DNA from: Mycobacterium aquaticum
GTDB taxonomy: Bacteria > Actinomycetota > Actinomycetes > Mycobacteriales > Mycobacteriaceae
NCBI RefSeq assembly: GCF_002086485.1
Contig: NZ_MVHF01000012.1
Location: 62,001 to 126,000, forward strand
Reading direction: 5' to 3'
DNA length: 64,000 bases
Position numbers and translations under genes: made by a program. Shown here piece after piece: positions 44,254-53,497 of the stretch; position 1 is the first letter of the stretch, and every line of letters begins with the position of its first letter. The notes beneath the pieces were generated by a model. It was not told where the DNA came from. It saw nothing but the letters and a program-made list of their open reading frames with translations, and searched no databases.

Positions 44254-45183
44254 TCAGGACGATGCATCCACCTCGTCCCAGAACCGGCCCGCACGCGTCG
44301 CAATCTCGTCCGGGTACTCGCCGTTGATGGCGTGTGACGCCTGCGCCCATATCTCGACCTGCCCGTGCGGCAGCAGGTCACGCGCCCGCGCAGCCGCCTG
44401 GTCCGGATCGAGCATCACGCTGCGGCCGGCGATCAATGCCAGCACGGGGATCGCCAGCGAGCGCAGCTGCGCATCGGTGAACAGCGTGGGCATCGGCGTG
44501 CGCAGCGCGAAATCCCGGGATCCGGCGGAAATCAGCTCAGATTCGCCGGCCGCTTCGATGTCGGCGCCGCCGGATATCCAGCTGAGCACCCGGCGGCGCA
44601 GCCCCTCGGGCACCCCGGGTGCATACATGAGCACCGAGGCCAGCATCGTCTTGACGGGTATCCGGGCAAAGGTGAACACCGGGTCGAGCAATGTCAACGA
44701 GGCGATCCGATCCTGGTGGTGCACCGCGCAATTCGTCCCTGTCCAGCCGCCGATCGACACCCCGAGCAGGTGAGCCCGCAGCAGGCCGAGGCCTGCCAGG
44801 GCATCGTCGAGCCAGCGCGCCTGGTCGGCCGGGGTCCGGATCTCCTTGCGCTGGACCGATAGTCCGGCCTCGCCGAGCAGGTCGATGCCGTAGATCGTGC
44901 GATACGTCCGCAGTGACGTCAGGTTGGTCCGGTACATCGGTGTCGCGGCGTTGCGCCCCGGCAACAGGACAACCGGCGGGCCGTCGTCTGGGCCGTCGAA
45001 CCGGTACGCCCGGACCGTGCCGAATGTGGTTGCGACATCCAATATCTCACAGTCGGGCAGCTGGGCCATGCCGGCGCGGTAGGCACGCAGATAGTCATCG
45101 AACGCCGCGTCGTCGATGAACCCGCCGAGGCCGCCACGGGCCCAGCGTGCCGTGAAGTTGACCTCCGGTACTGCCAGATCCAT
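44254..45183 (-). CDS. Alpha/beta-fold hydrolase
   Basis: The 309-residue protein has a nucleophile elbow GVSIGGWTG, an oxyanion region VVLLPGRNAATPM and a C-terminal histidine in WAQASHAINGEYPDE; the acid is probably in LIAGRSVMLDPDQA. ATG 45183 gives a coherent start (MDLAVPEVNFTARWA). It follows the 380-residue hypothetical by four bases, so they form a pair; the substrate is unknown. Confidence 0.8.
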   Translation of the reverse strand: MDLAVPEVNFTARWARGGLGGFIDDAAFDDYLRAYRAGMAQLPDCEILDVATTFGTVRAYRFDGPDDGPPVVLLPGRNAATPMYRTNLTSLRTYRTIYGIDLLGEAGLSVQRKEIRTPADQARWLDDALAGLGLLRAHLLGVSIGGWTGTNCAVHHQDRIASLTLLDPVFTFARIPVKTMLASVLMYAPGVPEGLRRRVLSWISGGADIEAAGESELISAGSRDFALRTPMPTLFTDAQLRSLAIPVLALIAGRSVMLDPDQAAARARDLLPHGQVEIWAQASHAINGEYPDEIATRAGRFWDEVDASS

Positions 45184-45187
45184 ACCT

Positions 45188-46330
45188 TCAGCGTAGGTCG
45201 ACGTTGGTCCCGTCGGCGGTCCAGCCTTCGGCCGGGCGCAGTGCGCAAGTCTCGGGGATCGAACCGCGCCGGTAAAAATCGGTGAACAGTGCTGCCGCCT
45301 CGTCGGCATCGAAAACCTCTGTCGCACTGACCATCTGAGTACTGGTGGGCAGCTCGATCGGCTGGTCCAGCGCGGAGCCGGCAGAGCCTGGGCGGCCGAC
45401 GACGTAGCGCACCGACTCAACCCCCCATTGCTGCCCGCCCGGCTTGCGGATCTCGACGGTGATACGATCCGGTCCGGAGCCTGCGGCCTGCAGATAGGTG
45501 TCCTCGTCGCCGATCGGCGTGAGGATCAGCGCGAAGTCGTCGCGGCCGTTGAACTTGCGCAGGCGACGATCGAAGGAGCCGTCACGCTCACGCCCAGCCG
45601 CGAGCGTGACGGTGAACTGTCCACTCGTACCGGAGACCAGCGTCAATCGGTGGGTGGGCTTGACCTTTTCCCAGTACTCGGCCTGCACGTCGGCAGGCTT
45701 GCAGGACACCGACAGCAGTTCGAAGACACTGCCCCGCGGTCCGGACATGGGTCCGTGCTCTCCCTCGGCGAGCTCCGCGTCGGCCAGCGCGCCTGCCGCA
45801 TCCCGGTCCCCCACCGCGATCAGGCTCAGGATCTCGCGCAACCGGTTGCGCGGCCAGCCGGCCTGCTCTGCGGGCAACGACTGCGCGGCCTTCAGATATG
45901 TGGCGACGTCGGGATGCGCAGCGACGAATTCGCTTCGCGCTCGCTCGAATTCGTCGAGCATCGCTGCCACGGCGGTGCCGGGCTGCGCCGGGTCGGGCAC
46001 CTCGACGAAGCCTGATCCGACGTCCAGTCCGTCAACGGCGAACCAACCGTTCACCCGCAGGTTCAACCGCTTGAGCGGACCGCCGAGATCCTCGTCGGGC
46101 ATGAACGCGGCCCACAGGATCTCGTCGAGCACCAGCGGCTTGATGGTCGCCGTCCACCGCCAGCGGGGCACTGCCTCGCCTTTGGTCGCCCACCGGCTCG
46201 CGGAGAAAACGCTCAGATACACCGCGTCGGCCTGAAAACCGCTCCCACCGACGAATCGCAGACCCCGCGCCTTGCACTCGTCCTTGATCCGTTGGTCCCA
46301 GAGCTTGCGGAGTTCCTTGGCGGTGGGCAC
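45188..46330 (-). CDS. Uncharacterised 380-residue protein next to glmS
   Basis: The protein starts MPTAKELRKLWDQRIKDECK and runs through a strand-rich middle (FSASRWATKGEAVPRWRW). A helical segment follows at about 115-190 (LDEFERARSEFVAAHPDVA), and the C-terminal half resembles none of the families I know. No signal peptide, membrane span or catalytic motif is evident. It lies six bases after glmS on the same strand and four bases before the hydrolase, so the three probably share a transcript. Function unknown. Confidence 0.7.
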   Translation of the reverse strand: MPTAKELRKLWDQRIKDECKARGLRFVGGSGFQADAVYLSVFSASRWATKGEAVPRWRWTATIKPLVLDEILWAAFMPDEDLGGPLKRLNLRVNGWFAVDGLDVGSGFVEVPDPAQPGTAVAAMLDEFERARSEFVAAHPDVATYLKAAQSLPAEQAGWPRNRLREILSLIAVGDRDAAGALADAELAEGEHGPMSGPRGSVFELLSVSCKPADVQAEYWEKVKPTHRLTLVSGTSGQFTVTLAAGRERDGSFDRRLRKFNGRDDFALILTPIGDEDTYLQAAGSGPDRITVEIRKPGGQQWGVESVRYVVGRPGSAGSALDQPIELPTSTQMVSATEVFDADEAAALFTDFYRRGSIPETCALRPAEGWTADGTNVDLR

Positions 46331-46336
46331 GCGGCG

Positions 46337-48202
46337 TTATTCGACGGTGACGGACTTGGCCAGGTTGCGCGGTTTGTCGACGTCGTAACCCCGGGCCCGG
46401 GCCACCCCGGCAGCGAACACCTGCAACGGAATGGTCGACAGCAACGGCTGGAAAAGCGTTGACACCGACGGTATCTCGATCAGGTGATCGGCATACGGCC
46501 GTACCGTGTCGTCGCCCTCCTCGGCGATGACTATGGTGATCGCACCGCGGGCCTGGATCTCCCGGATGTTGCTGAGCAGCTTGGCGTGCAACATCTGCGC
46601 GTTCTTGGGCGACGGCATCACCACGATCACCGGGAGGTCTTCCTCGATGAGTGCGATGGGGCCGTGTTTGAGCTCACCGGCCGCGAAGCCCTCGGCGTGC
46701 ATGTAGGCGAGCTCCTTGAGCTTGAGCGCACCCTCCAACGCGACCGGGTAACCGACATGGCGCCCCAGGAACAGCACCGCCGATGACAGCGCGAACTGCT
46801 GCGCCAACTGGCCCACCGGCTCGATGCTGGCCAGCACCCGTTTCACCAGGGCAGGCATGGACTCCAGCACGTGGTATTCGCGGCGCACCTCGTCGGGGTA
46901 CTTGGTACCCCGCGCCTGCGCGAGCGCCAGCCCGACCAGGTAATTCGCGGCGATCTGCGCCAGGAAGGTCTTGGTGGCCGCCACGCCGATCTCCGGCCCG
47001 GCACGCGTGTAGAGCACAGCGTCGGCCTCGCGCGGAATCTGGCTGCCGTTGGTGTTGCAGATGGCCAGCACCTTGGCCTTCTGTGTCTTGGCGTGTCGCA
47101 CCGCCTCCAGCGTGTCGGCGGTCTCACCGGACTGCGAGATCGCGATCACCAGCGTGCTGCGGTCCAGCACGGGATCGCGGTAGCGGAACTCGCTGGCGAG
47201 CTCGACCTCGACGGGCAGCCGGGTCCAGTGCTCGATCGCGTACTTGGCCAGCAGGCCCGAGTGGTAGGCGGTACCGCAGGCGACGATGAAAACCTTGTCG
47301 ATCTCGCGGAGTTCCTGATCGCTCAAGCGTTGTTCGTCGAGCACGATGCGGTCGTCGACGAAGTGACCCAGCAGGGTGTCGGCCACGGCCGCAGGCTGCT
47401 CGGCGATCTCCTTGAGCATGAAGTAGTCGTAGCCACCCTTCTCGGCGGCATCGAGATCCCAGTCGATGTGGAATTCCCGGTAGTCGACATCGGTGTTGCC
47501 GTAGAAGTCGGTGATGCGGTAGCTGTCGGCGGTGATCACGACGGCCTGATCCTGGCCCAGTTCCACAGCGTCACGGGTGTGCTCGATGAAAGCCGCGACG
47601 TCGGAGCCGACGAACATCTCCCCCTTGCCGACACCGACCACCAGCGGCGTGGACCGGCGCGCCGCCACGATGGTGCCCGGATCGTCTGCGTTGGCGAACA
47701 CCAGCGTGAAGTGACCTTCCAAACGCTGCAGCACCGCAAGGACCGAGGCCGGGAAGTCGCCGGCGGTATCGCCCTGGGCGTACTGGCGGGCCACCAGATG
47801 CACGGCCACCTCGGTGTCGGTGTCGCTGGCGAACTCGACCCCGGCGGCCTCCAGCTCGGCACGCAGGCCGGCGAAGTTCTCGATGATGCCGTTGTGGACC
47901 ACGGCGATCTTGCCCGCGGCGTCGCGGTGCGGGTGCGCGTTGCGGTCGGTGGGCCTGCCGTGGGTCGCCCAGCGGGTGTGGCCGAGGCCTGTGCTGCCGG
48001 TCAGCAGGTCATCGTCGGTCTCGGCCAGCGTGGTCTCCAGGTTGACCAACCGGCCGGCGCGCCGACGTACCGTCAAGCCGCCCTCGCCGTCGACCAGCGC
48101 AATGCCTGCCGAGTCGTAGCCCCGGTACTCCATGCGGCGCAGCGCATCGACCACGATGTCGCGAGCCGGGCGCACCCCGACGTAGCCGACGATTCCACAC
48201 AT
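46337..48202 (-). CDS. glmS: Glutamine-fructose-6-phosphate aminotransferase
   Basis: Full length (621 residues). The N-terminal nucleophile cysteine sits directly after Met (MCGIVGYVGVRPA) and LGHTRWATHG follows. Two SIS domains (VIAISQSGETADTLEAV and HGPIALIEEDLPVIVV) and the terminal KSVTVE complete the enzyme. It makes glucosamine-6-phosphate for cell-wall synthesis. TACGCT lies eight bases before the ATG, a near-leaderless promoter. No glmS ribozyme is expected or seen. It is divergent from a dienelactone-hydrolase-like gene. Confidence 0.96.
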   Translation of the reverse strand: MCGIVGYVGVRPARDIVVDALRRMEYRGYDSAGIALVDGEGGLTVRRRAGRLVNLETTLAETDDDLLTGSTGLGHTRWATHGRPTDRNAHPHRDAAGKIAVVHNGIIENFAGLRAELEAAGVEFASDTDTEVAVHLVARQYAQGDTAGDFPASVLAVLQRLEGHFTLVFANADDPGTIVAARRSTPLVVGVGKGEMFVGSDVAAFIEHTRDAVELGQDQAVVITADSYRITDFYGNTDVDYREFHIDWDLDAAEKGGYDYFMLKEIAEQPAAVADTLLGHFVDDRIVLDEQRLSDQELREIDKVFIVACGTAYHSGLLAKYAIEHWTRLPVEVELASEFRYRDPVLDRSTLVIAISQSGETADTLEAVRHAKTQKAKVLAICNTNGSQIPREADAVLYTRAGPEIGVAATKTFLAQIAANYLVGLALAQARGTKYPDEVRREYHVLESMPALVKRVLASIEPVGQLAQQFALSSAVLFLGRHVGYPVALEGALKLKELAYMHAEGFAAGELKHGPIALIEEDLPVIVVMPSPKNAQMLHAKLLSNIREIQARGAITIVIAEEGDDTVRPYADHLIEIPSVSTLFQPLLSTIPLQVFAAGVARARGYDVDKPRNLAKSVTVE

Positions 48203-48217
48203 AGGGACCCAGCGTAA

Positions 48218-48253
48218 TGCAGTGCAGTACGCGACCTACTGCAGTGCAGTACG
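48218..48253. repeat. 14-bp direct repeat in the glmS/hydrolase divergent promoter
   Basis: TGCAGTGCAGTACG occurs at 48218-48231 and 48240-48253, 22 bases apart or about two DNA turns. It lies between the glmS -10 (TACGCT, minus strand, 48216-48211) and the TACGGT at 48277-48282 of the other gene. Such spacing suits a dimeric or tandem-binding regulator. Confidence 0.6.
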
Positions 48254-48288
48254 GGCTACGGCCAGGCGGCCTGCGCTACGGTCATCGG

Positions 48289-49140
48289 GTGGCCAGCACC
48301 AAGAAGCTCGTCAGCGCGTTGACCCGCCGCGGACCGCACCGCGTACTGCGCGGTGACCTGGCATTCGCAGGCGTTCCCGGTGTCGTGTACACACCCGAGG
48401 CCGGCCTGAATCTGCCCGGCGTGGCGTTCGGGCACGACTGGCTGGCGAAGGCCGAGAACTACACCCGCACCCTGGAACATCTGGCGTCCTGGGGCATCGT
48501 CGCCGGGGCTCCCAGCACCGAAACCGGGGTGGCACCCTCGGTACTCAACTTCGCCTTCGACCTGGGCGCGACGCTGGACATTGTCAGCGGCGTGCGGCTC
48601 GGCTCCGGCAAGATCAGCGTGCACCCGGGCAAGCGGGGCCTCGTGGGCCACGGTTTCGGTGGATCGGCGGCCGTGTTCGCGGCGGCCGGGCTGGCATCCG
48701 GACCGCAGGCCCCGAAGGCGGTGGCCGCGCTGTTCCCCACGGTCACCAAGCCGGAGGCAGAACAACCGGCGGCGACGCTCAAGGTGCCCGGTCTGATCCT
48801 CGCCTCGACGGGCGATCCCCTCAACATCCGTTCGAACGCGGCCGAGCTCGCCGCGGCGTGGCGCGGGTCGACGCTGCGCACCGTCGACAAGGCCGAGTCG
48901 GCCGGCCTGGTGGAGGGCCGCAAGCTCAGCCGGTTCATCGGGCTGCCCGGCCCGGACCGCGGCACCCAGAAGGTGGTCCGGGCACTGCTCACCGGGTATC
49001 TGCTGGCCACGCTGGCCGGCGACAAGACCTACCGGGACTTCGCCGATCCTGAGGTGGTTCTGCCGCGCACCGGCTTCGCCGATCCAGACGCCCCGCCGGT
49101 CCAGCTGGAAGACAAGGTCGCCGCCCTGTTGAAGGGCTGA
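48289..49140 (+). CDS. Dienelactone-hydrolase-like alpha/beta hydrolase
   Basis: The 283-residue protein carries the elbow LVGHGFGGSAAV, in which the catalytic Ser/Cys is replaced by Phe-Gly. It also has GVAFGHDWLAKAENYTRTL and VPGLILASTGDPL. The fold is alpha/beta hydrolase, but the expected nucleophile is absent (GHGFGG, not GHSxGG), so it may be inactive or a binding protein. The GTG at 48289 is preceded by TACGGT and six bases, a leaderless layout. Divergent from glmS. Confidence 0.75.
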   Translation: MASTKKLVSALTRRGPHRVLRGDLAFAGVPGVVYTPEAGLNLPGVAFGHDWLAKAENYTRTLEHLASWGIVAGAPSTETGVAPSVLNFAFDLGATLDIVSGVRLGSGKISVHPGKRGLVGHGFGGSAAVFAAAGLASGPQAPKAVAALFPTVTKPEAEQPAATLKVPGLILASTGDPLNIRSNAAELAAAWRGSTLRTVDKAESAGLVEGRKLSRFIGLPGPDRGTQKVVRALLTGYLLATLAGDKTYRDFADPEVVLPRTGFADPDAPPVQLEDKVAALLKG

Positions 49141-49281
49141 CTCCCCGGCTCGCTCACCACTCCCTCACCACGCGAATTCGACGCCAGGGTCGCACCGAGC
49201 GGACGGGAGCGACACGTGCGTCGATCTCGGGGAGGCCAATGGGGATGTCTGAGCAACGGGCACCAGAAATTGCCGACGCCG

Positions 49282-52134
49282 TCAGACCCATTGCCCGGAA
49301 ACCTCTCTGACGGGGTTCGGACGCTGACGAAGTGGACGTTGACGCACGATCGTCGGCCACCAGAACCACGGTCCGAAAATCCTGACGAGTGACGGCACGA
49401 TGAACGACCGCACAATCAGCGTGTCGAGCAGTAGGCCGATACACACGGTCGACCCCACCTGGCCGATCGTGCGCAGATCACTGGACAGCATCGCCAGCAT
49501 GGTGAACGCGAACACCAGACCCGCCGACGTCACGACGCCACCGGTGCTGCCGAGCGCCCGGATCAACCCGGTGTTCAGGCCGGCATGTAGCTCCTCTTTG
49601 AGTCGAGAGATCAGCAGCAGGTTGTAGTCCGAACCGACCGCCACCAGGATGATGAACGTCAACGGCAGGATCAGCCAGTGCAGGTGCAGGCCGATCAGGT
49701 GCTGCCACACCAGCACCGACAACCCGAACGCGCCGGCGTACGAGAACGCCACCGTTCCGGGAATCACCACGGCGGCCACCAGGGACCGGGTGATCACCAG
49801 CATGATCAGGAAGATCAAAACGAATGCGGCGATGGCCGCGATGAGCAGATCGGACTTCGCGTATTCCTGGATGTCCTTGTTGTTCGAGGCGGAGCCGCCG
49901 ATGTAGACCTTCGAACCCGCGAGCGAGGTTTCCTTGAGCGCGACCGTGATCGCGTCGGGGAACTGTTTCACGTGCTCAATGCCTTCCGGACCCATGGCGT
50001 TGCCCTCGTGGGTGACGATGAACCGGGCCGCCTTCCCATCCGGCGACATCATCAGCTTGATGCCCGTTTTCACGTCCTCGTTGTCGAACGCCTCCCGCGG
50101 GATGTAGAAGAAGTCGTCGCTGCGGGCCTGGTCGAAGTCGTTACCGACGTTGATCATGTCGTCGAACGTCTGATCGGTGTTCTGATTCTGAATATCGTTG
50201 GGGCCGTATGTATTCACCGTCAGCGCCAGCAGGCTCTGCTGGTCGGACACCGTGAGTTTCAGCAGTGATACCAGCTGCGGCATCAGTTGATCCATCACCT
50301 CGAGGGAGCCGACCGCCTTCGTAATGTCGGCAGCCAGGCTGTCCACTTTGTCGATCATGTCGAACAGTGACCGGAACGCCCAGCACACCGGAATGTCGAA
50401 ACAGTGTGGTTCCCAATAGAAATAGTTGCGCAACGGGCGCATGAAGTCGTCGAGATTGGCGATCTCGTCGTTCATGTCATTGGTGACCTGCTCCATGTCA
50501 TCCATTGTCAGCACCGTCGCATGCAGCTCATCGGCGAGTTTCTGGGTCAGGTCGACGGTCTTCTGCAAGACGGTGATGGAGTGAGCCGTGATCTTGGCCT
50601 GCTGATCGGTGTTGTTGTTGTTGTGCTCGCTGAACGGCAGCTGCTGACCGTTGCCGCTGCCCTGGGTGGTGAAAAGGTAAGGGATGGACGCATGTTCGAG
50701 CGGCCGGCCCATGGGCCGGGTGACGCTCTGCACCATGGCCACCCCGGGCAGCCGGATCAGCGCCTTGGCCACCCGGTCCAGCGAGATGAAGTCGGCCGAG
50801 TTGCGCATGTCGTGGTCGGACTCGACCATCAGCATCTCGCTGAACAACTTGCTCTTGGAGAAGTGCCGGTCGGCGGCCGCAAAGCCCAGATTGGCCGGGG
50901 CGTTCGCAGGTTGGTAGGCGCGATCGTCGTAGCTCACCTGGTAGGTCGGGACGAACACGGCCCCGATCGTGACGATGGCGGCGCTGGCCGCGAGGATCGG
51001 TTTGGGCCAGCGCACCACGCTCGTACCGATGCGCCGGTACAACCGCGCCTTGACCTTCTGCTTCGGATCGAACAGTCCGAACAGACTGCCCGTGCTCAGG
51101 ATGGCCGGCGCGAGCGTCAGTGCACCCGTGACCGTCAGCACCATGCTGATGGCCACCGCAGGGCCCATGGTGCTGAAGTAATTCAGTCGCGCGAAACTCA
51201 GGCAGAATGCCGCACCGGCGATGGTCAGGCCCGAACCGATGATCACATGGGACACCCCGCGATATGCCGTGTAGTAGGCGTCTTCCCGGCTCTGACCGGC
51301 AAGGCGCGCCTCGTGATATCGCCCCATCAGGAAGATGCCGTAATCCGTTCCTGCACCCAAGGTCAGCGAGACAACCATGTTGACGGCGAACGACGACAAC
51401 GGGATGTAGCCGAAGTGACCGAGGGTGGAGATGAAGCCCTTGGCAGCCAACATCAGGATCAACACCCCGAACAGCGGCACCAGCATGGTCACGACCGAGC
51501 GATACACCAACAGCAGCATGAAGATGATGAGGAAGATCGTGACGATCGTGATGTTGTTCAAGCTCGAGTTGGCGATCGCCAAGGTGTCCGAGGCCAACGG
51601 GGCTGCGCCGCTGACGTAAACCTTGAGCCCCGGTGGGGGCTTACTGGTGTCGACGGTATGCCGGACGGCGTCTACCGAGGCGTTGGCCTGTATCTGCCCG
51701 ATGTCGCCGGCCAAGCGCAACAGCACGTAAGCAGCTTTGCCGTCGAGGCTCTGAGCGCCCGCCGCGGTGATTGGCTTGCCCCAGGTGTCCATCACGTACT
51801 GCACATGTGCGGTGTCGGCCTGCAACGCGCGGACCAGGTCGTCGTAATACTGATGATCCTGCTCAGCGAGTGGGCGGTCGGCCTCGAGCACCAGCATTGC
51901 CAGGCTGGTCGAGTCGGACTCCTGGAACTTCTTGCCTATCTCCAACATCGCGGACTGCGACGACGCATACGTCGGGACCATCGGACCGGCGAGTTCTTCG
52001 GCGACCTTTTCGACCTGCGGCACAAAGGTATTCGTCGAGACGGCGAGCAGACCCCAGAAAGCGATGATCGGGATCGCCAGAACCCGCACCATCCTGGCGA
52101 GGAACGGCGGTTTGATGGTGCTGTGTGCGCTCAT
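49282..52134 (-). CDS. MmpL-family transporter
   Basis: The 950-residue RND-type lipid/drug exporter has a cytoplasmic N-terminus and 11-12 membrane spans in two halves, each followed by a large external loop. Membrane proton-relay pairs are visible in GAGTDYGIFLMGRY and VAVGSDYNLLL. The MmpL4/MmpL5 type N-terminus (RMVRVLAIPIIAFWGLLAV) fits its MmpS partner. ATG 52134 overlaps the mmpS stop by ATGA. Likely to export a lipid, glycopeptidolipid or siderophore; the substrate is not indicated. Confidence 0.93.
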   Translation of the reverse strand: MSAHSTIKPPFLARMVRVLAIPIIAFWGLLAVSTNTFVPQVEKVAEELAGPMVPTYASSQSAMLEIGKKFQESDSTSLAMLVLEADRPLAEQDHQYYDDLVRALQADTAHVQYVMDTWGKPITAAGAQSLDGKAAYVLLRLAGDIGQIQANASVDAVRHTVDTSKPPPGLKVYVSGAAPLASDTLAIANSSLNNITIVTIFLIIFMLLLVYRSVVTMLVPLFGVLILMLAAKGFISTLGHFGYIPLSSFAVNMVVSLTLGAGTDYGIFLMGRYHEARLAGQSREDAYYTAYRGVSHVIIGSGLTIAGAAFCLSFARLNYFSTMGPAVAISMVLTVTGALTLAPAILSTGSLFGLFDPKQKVKARLYRRIGTSVVRWPKPILAASAAIVTIGAVFVPTYQVSYDDRAYQPANAPANLGFAAADRHFSKSKLFSEMLMVESDHDMRNSADFISLDRVAKALIRLPGVAMVQSVTRPMGRPLEHASIPYLFTTQGSGNGQQLPFSEHNNNNTDQQAKITAHSITVLQKTVDLTQKLADELHATVLTMDDMEQVTNDMNDEIANLDDFMRPLRNYFYWEPHCFDIPVCWAFRSLFDMIDKVDSLAADITKAVGSLEVMDQLMPQLVSLLKLTVSDQQSLLALTVNTYGPNDIQNQNTDQTFDDMINVGNDFDQARSDDFFYIPREAFDNEDVKTGIKLMMSPDGKAARFIVTHEGNAMGPEGIEHVKQFPDAITVALKETSLAGSKVYIGGSASNNKDIQEYAKSDLLIAAIAAFVLIFLIMLVITRSLVAAVVIPGTVAFSYAGAFGLSVLVWQHLIGLHLHWLILPLTFIILVAVGSDYNLLLISRLKEELHAGLNTGLIRALGSTGGVVTSAGLVFAFTMLAMLSSDLRTIGQVGSTVCIGLLLDTLIVRSFIVPSLVRIFGPWFWWPTIVRQRPLRQRPNPVREVSGQWV

Positions 52135-52574
52135 GCGGACTTCACCCGGCAAGTGATGTCAGCGTCTTGACGCTCGTTGGACTGTTCGTCGCGCACGACG
52201 TCATCGACGAGAATCCGGCAGCCGACCTGACCGCCGTGCACCTGCACCGAGATGCTGCCCGAGACCACGGTGAGCACCGTGGTCTCTGAGTGCGACCAGG
52301 GCAGTGCATCCAGCTCGACCTTGTGGGGATGCCCGTCGACGTCGACGTACGAGAGCATGCCGCTGTCCCCCACAGTCCCGTACACCTCGTAGGTGAGCTT
52401 CTTCGGCGTGAACTCCGGTGGGGCCTGAGGTGGCTCGACAGCGAGAACTGGTCCAGGATCGGACATTTGGTGAACCTTCCACATACACAACGCACCCACG
52501 CCGAGGGCGATGACGGCGACCAGCGGAATCCAGGCTCGTGCCAGGACAAAGCTGCCGGATGAACGAGGGCTCAC
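52131..52574 (-). CDS. MmpS-family accessory protein
   Basis: The 147-residue protein has one membrane anchor (ARAWIPLVAVIALGVGALCMW) followed by an external beta-rich domain with VYGTVGDSGMLSYVDVDG and a C-terminal CRILVDDVVRDEQ. It assists the MmpL encoded next. I chose GTG 52574 because AGGTGG precedes it; a 32-residue extension upstream would be spurious. Confidence 0.9.
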   Translation of the reverse strand: MSPRSSGSFVLARAWIPLVAVIALGVGALCMWKVHQMSDPGPVLAVEPPQAPPEFTPKKLTYEVYGTVGDSGMLSYVDVDGHPHKVELDALPWSHSETTVLTVVSGSISVQVHGGQVGCRILVDDVVRDEQSNERQDADITCRVKSA

Positions 52575-52656
52575 CTGACCACCTTTCGAACCGGGTGAGA
52601 TGTTGAATTGGGCGCACGGCGGGTCGGGACTGTCGATGTGGGCCCGGGGGGAGCAG

Positions 52657-53133
52657 TCACGCGCCGGCACCCAGCTGCGGGTTCGGCGGGGCCGGCCTCG
52701 GCAGGCGCCTCTTGAGCTTGATCACCCGCAGCAGCTGAATGGCGATGTTCGTCGAGGTGAACATCGGGATCACCCCGATAAAGGTGCGCTCAGACGGGGT
52801 GGCGCCGTGCAACTGCTCCAAGCTGCCGAGCACATAGAAGCAACCCATCGAGAAGATGGCTGCGGGGATGCAGAATGCCAACGGCGATCGCTGATCGCTG
52901 ATCACCTGGGTCGCGAACTGCAACTCCTCTGGTGAAAGCTCTTCCCGTTTACGCACTTTCGCCAACACCGCACGTTTGGCACCGATACCTTCACTCATCG
53001 GCAACGGCTCGCTGCTCCGCAATCGCCGGATGTAGAGGAAAGCGCCGGTGGCGAACACCATAAGCGTTGCGAAGGCCACCACCGCCAGAATTCCGAACAG
53101 CCGCCAGTCGGTACCGAGAAAGTTCCAATTCAT
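52657..53133 (-). CDS. Predicted membrane protein upstream of MmpS/MmpL
   Basis: The 158-residue protein has an N-terminal span (FGILAVVAFATLMVFATGAF). A basic, Arg/Glu-rich cytoplasmic segment follows (KRAVLAKVRKREELSPEEL). A second hydrophobic stretch and a C-terminal tail rich in prolines end it. I do not recognise the family. It lies 82 bases before mmpS and is likely part of the same transcript, divergent from the LuxR gene. It may be a structural partner of the transporter (inference). Confidence 0.7.
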   Translation of the reverse strand: MNWNFLGTDWRLFGILAVVAFATLMVFATGAFLYIRRLRSSEPLPMSEGIGAKRAVLAKVRKREELSPEELQFATQVISDQRSPLAFCIPAAIFSMGCFYVLGSLEQLHGATPSERTFIGVIPMFTSTNIAIQLLRVIKLKRRLPRPAPPNPQLGAGA

Positions 53134-53497
53134 CTGATAGTCCTTCGTGCTGCCGACAGTTTCGTGCGCCGCCTCGGCTCATCGGCCAGGTCGACCGCCA
53201 GCGGATTGCACGCGAGTCCAACCAGACGAGTCATGCCACTCCTCCGCTCAACCTGTTGTGGGACACGCATCACCGGCCGGACGATGCGTCAACTCACGCC
53301 CCGGGGATGCTTGCAGTCAGGTAGGTGAGGCAGCGTCACCAATTTCATGTGATTGGCTGGATCCTGCCGATGGCATCGGTTGGTCACCCCGCCGGCACAG
53401 CGCTTCGCAATTCGACAACTTCGCAGAGCTTTTCGGCCGGTAGCGGCGGTGTGAGAAGTATCTGTTCGCGGGATGGTCATTGCGCAGGGGCGGGTTG
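53134..53497. other. Divergent control region of the membrane/MmpS/MmpL unit and LuxR gene
   Basis: 364 bases separating two divergent transcripts. No gene, tRNA or strong repeat is evident. The LuxR ATG is preceded by AGGGGCGGG. The promoters and probably a LuxR-binding site should be here, but I see no confident motif. Confidence 0.45.

Noticed and set aside
48203..48288. glmS ribozyme
   Set aside because: The interval is only 86 bases and the promoter is near-leaderless, so there is no room for the ribozyme.
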